This document shows, one piece after another, positions 1 through 11,631 of a stretch of DNA of 64,000 nucleotides (within the stretch, counting starts at the first letter, position 1; each line of letters begins with the position of its first letter). This stretch comes from Aradus depressus. Lineage: Eukaryota > Arthropoda > Insecta > Hemiptera > Aradidae. A program made the position numbers and the translations under genes. The stretch lies in NCBI GenBank assembly GCA_963662175.1, contig OY759220.1:45294136-45358135 (forward strand), given 5' to 3'. A model generated the notes under the pieces. That model saw nothing but the letters and a program-made list of their open reading frames with translations. It had not been told where the DNA came from and did not search any database.

Positions 1-245
1 ACATAGCCCTTACCCTTACACATTAAAAAAAAACTTTCGGTCTCCGAACACGATTTAATCGGAGTTTCAAGTTTTCCAACCCTCTCTTTCCAAAAAAAAA
101 ATCTTATCAACATAATTCTGTGTTTGTAAAAATGATAACTCCCGTTAGAATGGATATATCGATACGAAATTTTATATGTACATCCAGAACTTCATAAGAA
201 GGACTCTTGTTGATTTTCAGGCAGGTCGGCTAAGGGAAAGGGTTA

Positions 246-1014
246 ACCCTTAATATTTTGTTTATAGCAATTCATTTTTTTTTTTTTTTCATTTTTAAGG
301 AATTTTTGCGTTAGGACAGGACCAATTTGTCGACAGGACTAACCAATTTATTGTAAATCAAGCAAACTTGAAAAAAAAAAAAAAAATTCAAAGATAAATC
401 ACCGGAAATGTACTTCCCCAACACGACTTAATCAATTAAGTTTTCGCTTTCCCGCTGAAAAAAAACCTCAAAAACCTCAACCGACCAATTTGCCTCAAAA
501 TTAATAGTAGACTTACACAGGGACTTGTGAATCATAGTGTTATTAGATTTTTGAGTTGCGCCCTCTCTAACCCTCCCTCTATTTCGGCCGATTTTGAAGT
601 GATTGGTATTAACAGTAATAGTAAAAAATAAAATAAAAATAAATAAATAATATAAAATAAATTAGAATAAAAATAATAATATTAATAAAATAGTTTTTAA
701 TTCTATTTTATATTATGATAAATATTCTATATTTCTTCTTCTTCTAAATATGTCTTCTTTCACGGCGATATTTTGGGATGTTCTTACATAATTCGTCAGC
801 TCGCAATGTGCAAAGTATAGAAAAGGAAAAAAAAGAAGAAGAATATAAAAAAAATCATCAAAATAAATAAAATAAATTAATAAATAGCTTACCAAAAATA
901 AGAAAAATTATGAAAATATATATAAAACGTAATTGTGAAAGACCTTATAGGTGGATATCTGTGTTGGAACTGAGCCAAGAGAATATAAATGAAAGGAAAG
1001 TATGAAATAGATGC
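246..1014. other. AT-rich stretch with repeat fragments
   Basis: Poly-A/T runs, a repeat A fragment on minus (395-600), and at 740-830 a phrase CGGCGATATTTTGGGATGTT...CAATGTGCAAAGTATAGAAA shared with 9780-9850. No gene seen. Confidence 0.5.
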
Positions 1015-1440
1015 AGGTGAATCACTAACAACGTACTTCCCCCTCCCCCCCTCGACCGTTAACGCTAATATTATTTAACAGGTGACTTACATAGGGGTTC
1101 CTAAATCCCCATACTAAGTATTGTATCGATAAAAGCAGTAAATAGGCAGTTATTAAGGTATTTGAATTGAGCCCCCTCCCCTGAACCCCCCCTTCCCTTC
1201 AGAAGATTGACAGGGTATGTCCTCATTTGGTTTTGATATCAATTTTGAAATTTCATGTCGATACATTCATTACATCGGGTTTTTTGAGTTAAGCCCCCAT
1301 CTGATCCCCTATTCTGCCGATTTCGATGAAATTTAATGTGTCGTCCTCATACGATTTTTGAAATTTTATGTAGATATTCATTATAACGGCAATTATTACA
1401 GTTTTTGAGTCAACCCTTATCCGTCCTTGGGTGCTGGCTA
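1015..1440 (-). repeat. Repeat A copy, minus orientation
   Basis: Reads GGTGAATCACTAACAACGTACTTCCCC..., CATACTAAGTATTGTATCGA and two further internal units, the reverse of the plus copies. Related fragments lie at about 110-245 (+) and 395-600 (-), at 21710-21985 (-), 33660-33790 (+), 44285-44440 (+) and 46600-46720 (+). Confidence 0.65.
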
Positions 1441-1541
1441 TTTTATTTCGTAGATAGAACTCCCTCCCGGGGCCATGGATGTTGTAAATAACTAGAGAAA
1501 CCCATTATAGAGACATGGCTAATATGCATCGTACATAGGGA
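1438..1541 (+). mobile_element. SINE-2-related 3' fragment
   Basis: CGTAGATAGAACTCCCTCCC, GGGGCCATGGATGTTGTAAA and TGGCTAATATGCATCGTACA match the other strand of 38880-39000. It ends where the hAT-like relic begins. Confidence 0.65.
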
Positions 1542-2840
1542 TCTATTGATACAAGTAAATACAAGATAAGTATCGAAACTTTTATCCGATACAAGTACTT
1601 TTGGTATCGATACCTTTCTTTCAATACCAAGTACGTATCGAATAGATATTACTTGTATCGATTCAAAGTACTCGTTTCAAATTTCAACAGTTAAAAAAAT
1701 TATATAAATTTTTCAATTCATCAAAATCGTTCACCGTTTAACTTCTTACAATTTTCTTTTATTTGTTGTTGCAATAAAATACTGAACTGAAATTAGGTCC
1801 ACGGACAAATGATATATATCGATGGTGATAACCTCGTGTGTGATGTCATCACGCAGTCTGCATGATGCGTCCTTATTTCTTACCTTATTTACATTAAATG
1901 GTTTATCGTTTATGAAGGCATACGTTAGTTTAATTTTGAACAGAACCGTGTACATGATTTCGATTTCACCATTTTATTTTATTTTTACATTCTGTCAATT
2001 AGAAATTATAATGCCTCGTCCTACGGCGAAAGTGTGGATTTATTACAATAAGAACGTTTCGATCTCAGCGACTTGCAAAAAGTGTTTTAAAAAAGTGGAA
2101 TATTGTGGGAACACGAATAGTCTCTAGTAGTTTTATATACTTAGTAAAAATAAATTGTATGTTTATTTTATAAGGCTCTTCATTATTTCGACATATTTTT
2201 AATAATATAATTTTATCTTATTCGATTTGATTTATTTGTTTCTTATGCCCACTACAATATCTCATTTACCTATATCTTTCAAATGTTATTGTGTTTTTTA
2301 TAATTATTATTATATAAGTATATATATATATTATACATGGTTTCAAATTAATTGTAACGAAGTACTCGATTGAATCGATACTATTTTTATTAATATCTAA
2401 TATAGATTTATACAGGTTAGGTTTTATGACTCATGCCCGGGCTTTAACTACGAGGTCATATCACCTGCTACCAAAGCGCTCTTTCGTCACTCTGGTGGAC
2501 ATGAGCCCGACTCTACTGTGGGAGTCCTAAATTTTTCATTCACTTAGAGTAGGGGTCTTTAACGAGTACCTGACATCGTACAGGCTCGGGACCATCGCTT
2601 AACGTCCCATCCGAAGGACGGCGTGCTTAAGTTTATTTTACCTCCCAGATAAAATAAACTAAGGGCCTCGGTCGGGTTACGAACCCACGTTCTTGAGCTC
2701 AGAAGTCAAGCACGCATACCACTGAGCTACCGGCGCCCTCTTTATATCTAATATAGATTTATACATTTTTAAAAACTAATTATAACGAACTACTCGATTC
2801 AATTGATACGAGTAGGTATCGATACTTTTTATTCGATACA
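1541..2840 (+). mobile_element. hAT-like relic with BED-finger remnant, interrupted by a SINE
   Basis: Both ends are rich in TATCGATAC-type words (1541-1680 and 2786-2850), as in hAT subterminal regions. The ORF at 1822-2127 ends with MPRPTAKVWIYYN...CKKCFKKVEYCGNTNSL, the CxxC half of a zf-BED finger, and stops before the His pair. A SINE (2415-2743) is inserted on the right. The exact ends are not resolved. Confidence 0.6.
2415..2743 (-). mobile_element. SINE-1 (tRNA-derived), full length, with 22-bp target duplication
   Basis: On minus it starts GAGGGCGCCGGTAGCTCAGT (A box) with a B box GGTTCGNANCC-like segment and ends ...ATGAGTCATAAAACCTAACC. Identical 22-bp flanks lie at 2393-2414 and 2744-2765, showing LINE-type insertion. 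It sits inside the hAT-like relic. Confidence 0.92.
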
Positions 2841-3321
2841 CCAGTAGTATAGTTTTTGCTGCTTTTTTGAGTTTTTGCTCTCCCTAAAAAACCAATCGAT
2901 TGTTTGCGCTAAAAAAAATTTCTTTTGTCACCAAGGAGAGTCTTGGTTAGTTGGGGTTTTTGAGTTGTGCAAACATATTTTCTTTTATGGTGACCTCAAT
3001 TGTTTTATTATCTTTATATCTAGAAGAGGCACCAATCGAGTTTTTTTTTTTTTTAAATTTAAAAATTAACTTGTTTGACAGGATATTAAGTGTCAGTTAG
3101 GCGGCTTAACTGGTTTGCTGTAGTCAGAGTTACAAAATTTTAAGGGGTCTGTATTTATTTAAATAATAATAATAATAATAATATTATTCCTGGCTAATGT
3201 GCTTCGCACAAGGCCAAAAAAAAAAAAAAAATATTATTCATTTCCGTTGTATTATAACAGGGTAATTGGAAATGTCATACATTTGTACATAAAAGTAGCT
3301 TTTATGGTGTATGCATACTTA

Positions 3322-3716
3322 TCATATATATAAAGCTGAAAATGTCTGTGCGTTGGACCGCTATAACTCACCAACGGCTTCATGCATTTCATTAATTTTT
3401 TTAAAAATTTGTTCGTCATCGTCTGTGGAAGGTTATAGGCGTATTAGTACCTCAATATCTGGTCCATCCGAGCATCCACCCACGCAATCTTTGTAACTCG
3501 AAAATCATTGCAACGATTAATGAGAAATCTTTTTGAATAAATTAGTTTTAGCTCCAAAGCTAGCGTTACTACAGTTGAAGGACTATAAGCCTTATTCCGT
3601 ATGAATAATTGAAAATTATAACATCATGAATGTACTGTCGAGGAACTGAATAGCCTTATAGGAGATATTGGGAGAAAGGTCAAAGTTCCCCGGGCAACGC
3701 CGGGTATTACTGCTAG
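3322..3716 (+). mobile_element. Non-autonomous Helitron, 395 bp
   Basis: It begins TCATATATATAAAGC after an A and ends CTAG before a T, the A^T insertion rule of Helitrons. Just before the end, CCCGGGCAACGCCGGG forms a hairpin followed by TATTACTG and CTAG. There is no target duplication and no coding capacity. Its ends are shared with copies at 6075 and 28030. Confidence 0.88.
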
Positions 3717-6074
3717 TAACCTATATTAAATCTTAGAATACAAACAGACCAATAACAATAGCTTTTATATATCTTTTTATTCCTATAGTATAATTATATA
3801 TTGTACTTGTGTGCAAAATCCAAATTCGAGCTTTTCAACGGATTTTCACAATTCAAGGTCCCCCCTGAACTGAATTTTGGCGATGATGTCTGTGTGTATG
3901 TGATTGGAAAGTTACGAGCTGAAATGTGGAATGTAGAGGTCACATGTGCTAACTTAGATCTGATAAGAGTTTGGCCGAAATCGGACAAAAAATTAAGATC
4001 ACTTGACTCCGGGACCTAAGTACATTTTACAAGATATGCTTGTGTTTTTGATCAAATCAAAAATCATTTCGAATAAAAGTTATAGAGAAAAATAACATAG
4101 GTACTTATTTATTATGAAATAAAATTTTTCGCAACTCATTACTTTCATATACGAATAATGCCTGTATGAAATGATTTTGAGAGGGGGGAAGAGGAGAGAG
4201 GGGGGAAGAGGAGAGAGGGGGGAAGAGGAGAGAGAGGGGGGAAGAGGAGAGAGAGTGAGTGATCTGTGTTTTATTTTTTCACTTGTAAGAGTGGATGGTA
4301 TAAGCAAGTCCCGTAATGGCCATATCATATGTTTATTTTTTTTAAATAAATAAATAATAGAAGATACATGAATACAATGGGTATTATTTACATTATTATT
4401 TATTTAAATTAATCTTCTTTCTGGACGATTTTTCGTTGCGATCACGGCCCTTTCCTCAGGTCATGCGAAATATAAAAAAAAAAAAATGTACATATATAAA
4501 AAATTAACAAATAGCAATAAAGTAAATTGAATTAATTAATGATAATAATAAAACTATTAAATAAAGGTAATTAGGATAGAATATATAGGTAGGTAGGATA
4601 TTGGTGGAGGATCTCTGCAAAGAGAATAAAAATTGAAGTTTTTATATTTAAAACACGACTATAAGGTTATTTTTATATTTAAAACACGACTATAAGGTTA
4701 TTTTTTCACTTTTAAACAAATACTTGGCTAGCTATTTGGGAGATGTTCCGGTAGATGTCTCTCGGCAGAGGGCACATCTCCACAACTTACTATTAGTCTC
4801 AGATGAGCAGAAGCTTCATCATATTTATTTGTTTGTCCTAACAAACTTCAAGTTAAGAAAAACTCTAAAAGACTAAAATGTAACCTGCGGCTTTATCTTT
4901 ATTTTAATTTAACCTTTTTATTATTTATAAGTATTGCGTTCTTTTTGTTATCATTTATTGAATCTATGTATTTATAATACTGTTTCGAACTCCTTGCTGT
5001 AACATAATTCTAACAGTTAAGTTATTCATTCATTCATTTTTAAACAAAGAGAAGAAAATTCCGTTTCATAATAGAGGTTTTTCTTTATCATAAACAATTT
5101 ATATTGAATATTAAATTGTTGTATCTGTATCTATTGTATCTATTGCTTTCAAGAAGTGGGGGAAGGGCGGCCATTACAGACGTTGATTCCTTTATGGAGT
5201 TATACTTTAGAAAAAAGAGAGGAACCATGTTTGTTATTCTCTGTTATTCTTCTCTCTTCCTGTTATCATAATCTTGATCAGTATTGTAGAGAAGGAATAT
5301 ATTTATATTCAGCTAATGGAAAGACTAAGTTTTTATTTATTATTTATTATTCTTAGTGTTTTCTTTTGAAATCACTCCTCACGTTATATTTTCTGTTTCC
5401 CCAATTATATTTGCCTCATTGATTTATGTCTGCATCAACAGATCACTCTTTAACATCGGAAATGTCAGTTAAATAATTTGATATATTCCGCGTTATCAAA
5501 AAGGGAATACAATCAAAGAAATGTATTTTTTTTTTTTTAATTTATTAAAAATTATATTCCGGCTTAAGGTGAAATTAGGTGTCACGCTATTTGATGTGGA
5601 CAGATATACCAACATAACAAAGTTAAAAATACCTCATAATTGAAGGGACTTCACCGGCCTTGAACTTCTTTCCTGGTGATTTCATTAGAGGGAGCCCACT
5701 TTTAGATCGAAAGGGGAGGGAGGAGGGGGGGGGAGAGAGAGAGAGAAAGTTTTTTTATGAGTATGTTGCTGAACTCTGACGTACTTTGTGAACTATCGTC
5801 ATTGGAGAAGTTTCAAAATAGAAGGAATCCTATCAGACCGAGGCAGGCTTTTTTTAAAAATGTTGTCTGGACAGATCGGTGTAAAAATATACATTTCCGG
5901 ATAAGATATTTTATTGGCACATGTTATTTTTATATTGTTGATGTGCTACTTAAATTATTCTTCTGAATTAATGCATTTTGTTTTTTTGATAATCTAGAGA
6001 CCCTGCAGGTCCTCCATACATAAAAAAAATTATATATAATAATAATAATATATAGTAATAAGAATCAAAATAAA
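3717..6074. other. No gene seen; GA-rich minisatellite and short duplication
   Basis: 4168-4255 is a GGGGGGAAGAGGAGAGA-type purine array on plus. 4638-4700 holds two direct copies of a 31-bp unit starting TTTTTATATTTAAAACACGA. The rest is AT-rich without a supported ORF. Confidence 0.6.
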
Positions 6075-7131
6075 TCATATATATAAAGCTGAAAATGTCT
6101 GTGCGTTGTACCGCTATAACTCACCAACGGCTTGATTGTCTGTGCGTTGTGCCGCTATAACTCACCAACGGCTTGATTGTCTGTGCGTTGTGCCGCTATA
6201 ACTCACCAACGGCTTGATTGTCTGTGCGTTGTGCCGCTATAACTCACCAACGGCTTGATTGTCTGTGCGTTGTGCCGCTATAACTCACCAACGGCTTGAT
6301 TGTCTGTGCGTTGTGCCGCTATAACTCACCAACGGCTTGATTGTCTGTGCGTTGTGCCGCTATAACTCACCAACGGCTTGATTGTCTGTGCGTTGTGCCG
6401 CTATAACTCACCAACGGCTTGATTGTCTGTGCGTTGTGCCGCTATAACTCACCAACGGCTTGATTGTCTGTGCGTTGTGCCGCTATAACTCACCAACGGC
6501 TTGATTGTCTGTGCGTTGTGCCGCTATAACTCACCAACGGCTTGATTGTCTGTGCGTTGTGCCGCTATAAATCACCAACGGCTTGATTGTCTGTGCGTTG
6601 TGCCGCTATAACTCACCAACGGCTTGATTGTCTGTGCGTTGTGCCGCTATAACTCACCAACGGCTTCATGGATTTGATTAATTTTTTTTAAAATTTGTTC
6701 GTCATCGTCTGTGGAAGGTTATAGGCGTGTTAGTACCTCAATATCTGGTCCATCCCAGCATCCACCCACGCAATCTTTGTAACTCAAAAACCACTGCAAT
6801 GATTAATGAGGAATCTTTTTGAATAGATAAGTTTTATCTACCGGAAGGTTAAGGTCTATTTTTTAATCAACCCCTGGTCCATCCCAGCATCCACTCACGC
6901 AATCTTTGTAACTCGAAAACCATTGCAACGATTAATGAGAAATCTTTTTGAATAAATTAGTTTTAGCTCCAAAGCTAGCGTTACTACAGTTGAAGGACTA
7001 TAAGCCTTATTCCGTATGAATAATTGAAAATTATAACATCATGAATGTACTGTCGAGGAACTGAATAGCCTTATAGGAGATATTGGGAGAAAAGTCAAAG
7101 TTCCCCGGGCAACGCCGGGTATTACTGCTAG
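6075..7131 (+). mobile_element. Non-autonomous Helitron carrying an expanded minisatellite, 1057 bp
   Basis: The same TC start (after A) and hairpin-CTAG end (before T) as the 395-bp copies. It is lengthened by a 14-unit array (6096-6669) and by an internal partial duplication around 6830-6930 repeating the CCATCCCAGCATCCA segment. Confidence 0.88.
6096..6669 (+). repeat. 41-bp minisatellite, 14 units, inside a Helitron
   Basis: Unit starting TGTCTGTGCGTTGTGCCGCT, period exactly 41 bp. Unit 1 has GTACC instead of GTGCC, and one unit near 6570 has AAATC for AACTC; the rest read as identical. The unit is the 5' region of the Helitron, present once in the copies at 3322 and 28030. Confidence 0.95.
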
Positions 7132-8292
7132 TATAAAATATAAACATCAGCAGTTAATAGCTTTTTTGTGTTAAACCCCTCCTCTAATACTCCGTTCTCT
7201 TTGTCTGAAAATTAATAGGTGTTTAAAATATCGTGTCGTGTATATAGATTCCATCGGGATTTATCCTCAGTACAGACAGCCGGAATTTTTTCATATTTGG
7301 AATCAGGGTGTCGACAAACTGTTACTTTTGCCGCCATTTGCTGCAACTATTTTCAAAATTTTTGAAAACTAAATCAACATGTAATTAATTTTCTAAACTA
7401 TGTATACATATGGGCATAAAAAGGTTGACTAAGTGTATAAAGTTTTGACCTCTGCATAAATATAGACTAGTGTAGAATTTTAAAAATGTTAATGTTTTTT
7501 TGTTTTTTTACTCTTGTGGTTCTTCGTGTATGAGCAGCCTCTAGCACAAAATTTCTTAGCCTCATGAAACCAGAATATATTTGTCTGCAAAACTATTAAT
7601 AAAGCATAGTGACCAGTTGCTGGAAATGTTTCGCGCTGCTTGGCATCAAAAAATTACTTTTTTTTTTTTTTTTTTTTTCGAAATCTTGGCAAAAAATGTC
7701 ATTTAAAGTGTGTTGTTAACGATACGTTAAATACGCCTATCCTAATTAAACCTGGGAATGCATTATTTACAAGTTTTACTGTAGAGCTGGATGCTTAGCT
7801 CCCTTGGTGTAACACAGCATCTAAACCAATATATTTTGTTGTTTTGGCCATATTTTGACTTGATGCATGTTCGTTTATCCGATTCGGTTCATAAATAGAC
7901 TCACATTTGCCCCTCAGTTTTAGAAGATATTTTCCAGATGACTTGTTGGATGTGAGAGAGGGGTGGGGGGGGATGCTTCCAGTTATTTGATGATTTTCCA
8001 GCCCAACAACTCTCCTGACCTTCTTCAATGTGGCCACGGCAACAGGTTCATTGGCTCGTTTTGGCTCTCTCATTCAGTTTCAAAGTTCGTTCATCTTACA
8101 GAGAGAACCTCTACAACTTAAGAAAGCGTATTCTTTTACGTTGAAAAAAAGTGTTTTCTTTAAAAGTTGCTGCCTTGTTTTAGCTGGAATCTTGTGTTTC
8201 TAGAGAGTTGCGTAGTTTGGAAACCGTAAACAGAACCGTACAGCGAGCTCTGTGTTTCTGTCCGTCTGTTCGTCTCTCCGGTGGCCGAACCA
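7132..8292. other. No feature recognised
   Basis: AT-rich sequence with a 24-T run near 7655-7678. The short minus frame at 7795-8073 has no recognisable domain and was left out. Confidence 0.5.
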
Positions 8293-8960
8293 TAGTATAG
8301 AGAAAGTTATGTAATTGTTCAAAAATTCTATGCGGAATTTTCTAACCTCTAAATTTAAAATATGAAAAAATTATTTCTGTGAGTCTGTGAACGAGATAAA
8401 TCGGTACAGAATGAATGTGTCAAAACGAAATTTTATATGTGAATTCAGAACCCCCTAACGACGACACCTATTGATTTTCAGCCAAATCGACCAAAGGGAA
8501 GAGGGATTAGAGAAATGTTTAACTCAATAACTCTAATAACTGCCGTTGTAATGAAAATATCGACACAAATATTTCATATATGAATTTAAATCCCCATAGG
8601 GACGACAGGGGCTCTCAACTCTAAAACCCCAATAACTGTCGATGTTATGAATGTATCGACATGAAATTTTATATTTGAAGTCAAAAGCCAATGAGGACAT
8701 ATTTTATTAAATATCGGCCGAAAGGAAGGGAGGGTTCAGGGGAAGGGCATAATTCAAAAATCATAATAACTGCTAATATAATAAATGTATCGACGCAAAA
8801 TTTAGTATGAGGATTTAGGACTCCCTATATAAGTCAACTATTTAATATTAGCGCAAACGGTCGACTGGTTTTGGAGATGAAGCGAAAAGTTAATTGATTA
8901 ATTCGTTTTGGGGAAGTACATAACTGGTGAATCATCGACGACTTTTTTTTCCCTGAAATA
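8293..8960 (+). repeat. Repeat A, near full-length copy
   Basis: It begins near the TATAG...AAGTTATGTAAT motif and ends GGGGAAGTACATAACTGGTGAATC. Inside, a unit of about 130-150 bp recurs (AATAACTG..., ...ATGAATGTATCGACA, AAATTTCATATGTGAATT, ...GGGG) at about 8410, 8553, 8630 and 8765. No ORF. Confidence 0.75.
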
Positions 8961-9364
8961 TTCAAAAATTCCTTCTAACGTAGGTGATTTTTCCCTTTCC
9001 CGATGGAGGGGTGGGGTACGTTTGTCCCTGTTCGGCTGACAATAATATGTCTTGAATAAGAATTAGTTGAAAGTATATTGAATGCAAGGTTATGTTGAAC
9101 ATATTGGTATCTGTGGCCGACACTTAAATAATGTCTGTATATTCGTTACAGTCACGTAACCAGTGACACGAGCGCCCTCACCCAGACCTCGAACAAAGTA
9201 ATAAATATACATATTTCGTTATTCATAAAATTATAATGAGGTACTTTGCATTTGAAACATAGATGCCGACTTGGTGAAGGCCCTAGCACCCCCCCCCCCC
9301 CCCCCCTTCTAAATGAAAATAATTTGAATTAATAAAATTAATAATAAATAAATAATTAAATAAA

Positions 9365-9865
9365 ATTCCACATTTCTTGTAGAAATTATAGCTGGTCTTC
9401 TACTAAATTTTGATTTCTACAGTAATTTCCGAAAAGGACCCTAAAAAATATCAAAAGTATGAGACGTGCAATTTTGAAGAAAGTGCACGTATTTAAAAAA
9501 AATTCAATTATCAAATTTTTCATTTGGATTTCTTCTAAATTAACTAAATAGATGGATGCCATCTTGTTTGAGTCTAACACACCTATGATTAGTAGTAATA
9601 ACAAAACTATTGAAAAAGTAAAATGAAATTAATAAAAACTGAATAAATAAATAGTTAAAAATATATGAATATATAAACAAAAATTAATACATAGATACAT
9701 TTATAATAAGAAGACATATTTTCAATTTAATAAAAATTAAGATAACTATTTTTCAAATTTCAAATTCTTCGGAAGTGTCTTTATCCCAACGATGTTTCGG
9801 AACGTTTTTACGTCCCTTCATCAGGTCCCAATGTGCGAGATATAGAAAAGAAAACGAAAAAGAAA
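9365..9865 (-). repeat. Dispersed AT-rich repeat (also at 34344 and 44020)
   Basis: 9365-9560 matches 44020-44225 in inverted orientation (words such as GTGCACTTTCTTCAAAATTGC on the other copy). 9590-9850 matches 34344-34575 inverted. The right end contains CGATGTTTCGGAACG...CTTCATCAGGTC. No intact coding frame is seen. Confidence 0.6.
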
Positions 9866-9867
9866 AA

Positions 9868-10025
9868 AGGTTCGAGACCATTGCTTAACATCCATCCGAA
9901 GGACAACGTGCTCAATTTTTTTTTTCATTTTCCAGATAAAAAACCCTAAGGGCCTCGGCTGGGTTTCGTACCTGCGATTTTGAACTCATTGGCTAGCACG
10001 ATACCCCTGAGCTACTGGCGCCCTC
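9868..10025 (-). mobile_element. SINE-1, 5' half
   Basis: The tRNA-like head (GAGGGCGCCAGTAGCTCAGG on minus) with the middle segment to GGTTCGAGACCATTG on plus; the 3' part is missing. Confidence 0.8.
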
Positions 10026-10498
10026 TATTGCAACAATATAATTGCGAAATATAGTAATTTTGATAATAATGATTGCAATTTTTGTTATGGTTATGTTCAT
10101 CTTTAGCGTGCGCCCTTGAAAATTCACAAACCTTGAACGATTGTGAACTTGTCTAATTACTGTCCTCATTGTTCTCATAATAATTACCAAAATCCGTCTT
10201 TCTAAGCTAATTCTCAACAATTTAAAAAAATAGATCTTACTTCAGAACTAAAAATAAAAAAAATAAAAAAATCTGCCAAGTTAATGTATACTACAACTAC
10301 CTTTAAAAAATGTTCATCAGATAATTATCATATCTGTATTTTGTTGACCAGAAACATGTTTTTGTTATTAACAATAACAAAAGACTACATATTTAAAAAA
10401 AAATTAAAAAAAAATTGTTGTAGGTTAACTATTCTCATTTATAGCCCGATTTCGCAAAAATTGTAAGTGGGACCATTTACATGTAAAATTGAACTTAT

Positions 10499-11076
10499 TG
10501 TTAGCGCAACATTTAATTAATTTTTGATTTTTTGTAGAGGTATTTTTTCCTAAGTTTTCTTCCATTAATTATTCTAATAATTATTAATATTATTATCATA
10601 ATAACTATGGTCAATATTACTCATGTAATTTATTCTTATGTTTATATTACATCATATTAACAATTTGTGGGAGGAGCCTGTGTATGTGGGGGAGTGGGGA
10701 ATAGTTCGTGTTATGACCGCTGGTCAGTGTTGGACAGATAGTCTTCCATGGTACATTGCCTGTTGACATCAGGGCACTTCTCAAGGCCACCAACCCGCCG
10801 ACTTTCTCTCGTCAACCGGATCGCCTTTCCGTGGACCTCTGAAGTCTGGTACTTGGCTCATCTGGTGTGACGGCGTCCTCAGCCTACTCCCAGATCTTCT
10901 CGGCCTTGTTTGGAGATCAGTTCATCAGCCCATCTTCCACATTCACCCCTCCACATCAGGAGAGTTAACTTTGTTTATTTTTGTTTTTCCTTTTAACTAC
11001 GCCGACTGGCCCTTGTATTTGAAATGAAATATAATTATATCATTTTTCAAAATCTAGTCTATGTTATTTATTAACA
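10499..11076 (+). repeat. 5' LTR of the BEL/Pao element
   Basis: 578 bp, TG...CA ends, matching 16903-17480 along its length. It would carry the element's promoter and transcription start. CTTAT lies immediately upstream as the target duplication. Confidence 0.96.
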
Positions 11077-11082
11077 TAGAAT

Positions 11083-11098
11083 TTGGTGATTCCGGCCA
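11083..11098 (+). other. Putative primer binding site of the BEL/Pao element
   Basis: TTGGTGATTCCGGCC begins six bases after the 5' LTR, the normal position for tRNA-primed minus-strand synthesis. The tRNA species was not determined. Confidence 0.5.
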
Positions 11099-11631
11099 GG
11101 AACATATATATTTGTTAAAATATGTATTTGAATTTTGTTCAAAGATGTATTCTAATCCTACTTTGGATTTAATCCTATTTTTGTACATCTAGCTATTTTC
11201 TTGTTATTGCGCACCTCATACCTGCCTATAACCTTCGTGTTATCATTTATGACAGTAATCAGATGTTATTATTATGATCTGGAAATAGGTCATATCAAGG
11301 TAAATAACATTCTTCTATCCATTAATCAGTGGATTTCTATTTTTATTTTTATGTTGATAGACTCTTCTTATATTATAATCTATTTTTTAAATAGTTTATA
11401 GTCTATCATTTTCTTGTGTTAAAATACATAAATATATTTTTTTTCAACCTAATATTTTCAGTGGCACTCATTTAGGTTCTTGTATTTGTTTTGATTCTAC
11501 TAGAAGGTTCAATGTTTGTTTATATTCACTCTAGCTTCTTTTGTTAATTCAACTTCAGATATATTTATTATTTTAATTTCATTTTCTTAGAAATACTTCG
11601 TTTCATTTTCAATTTTCATTTTCTTTTAATC

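Noticed and set aside
6096..6669. CRISPR-like array of 41-bp repeats
   Set aside because: Units are directly adjacent without variable spacers and lie within a Helitron in a eukaryotic genome. It is a minisatellite.
7795..8073. Minus-strand frame of 92 codons
   Set aside because: It has a plausible amino-acid mix but no recognisable domain and no neighbouring exon with good splice sites.
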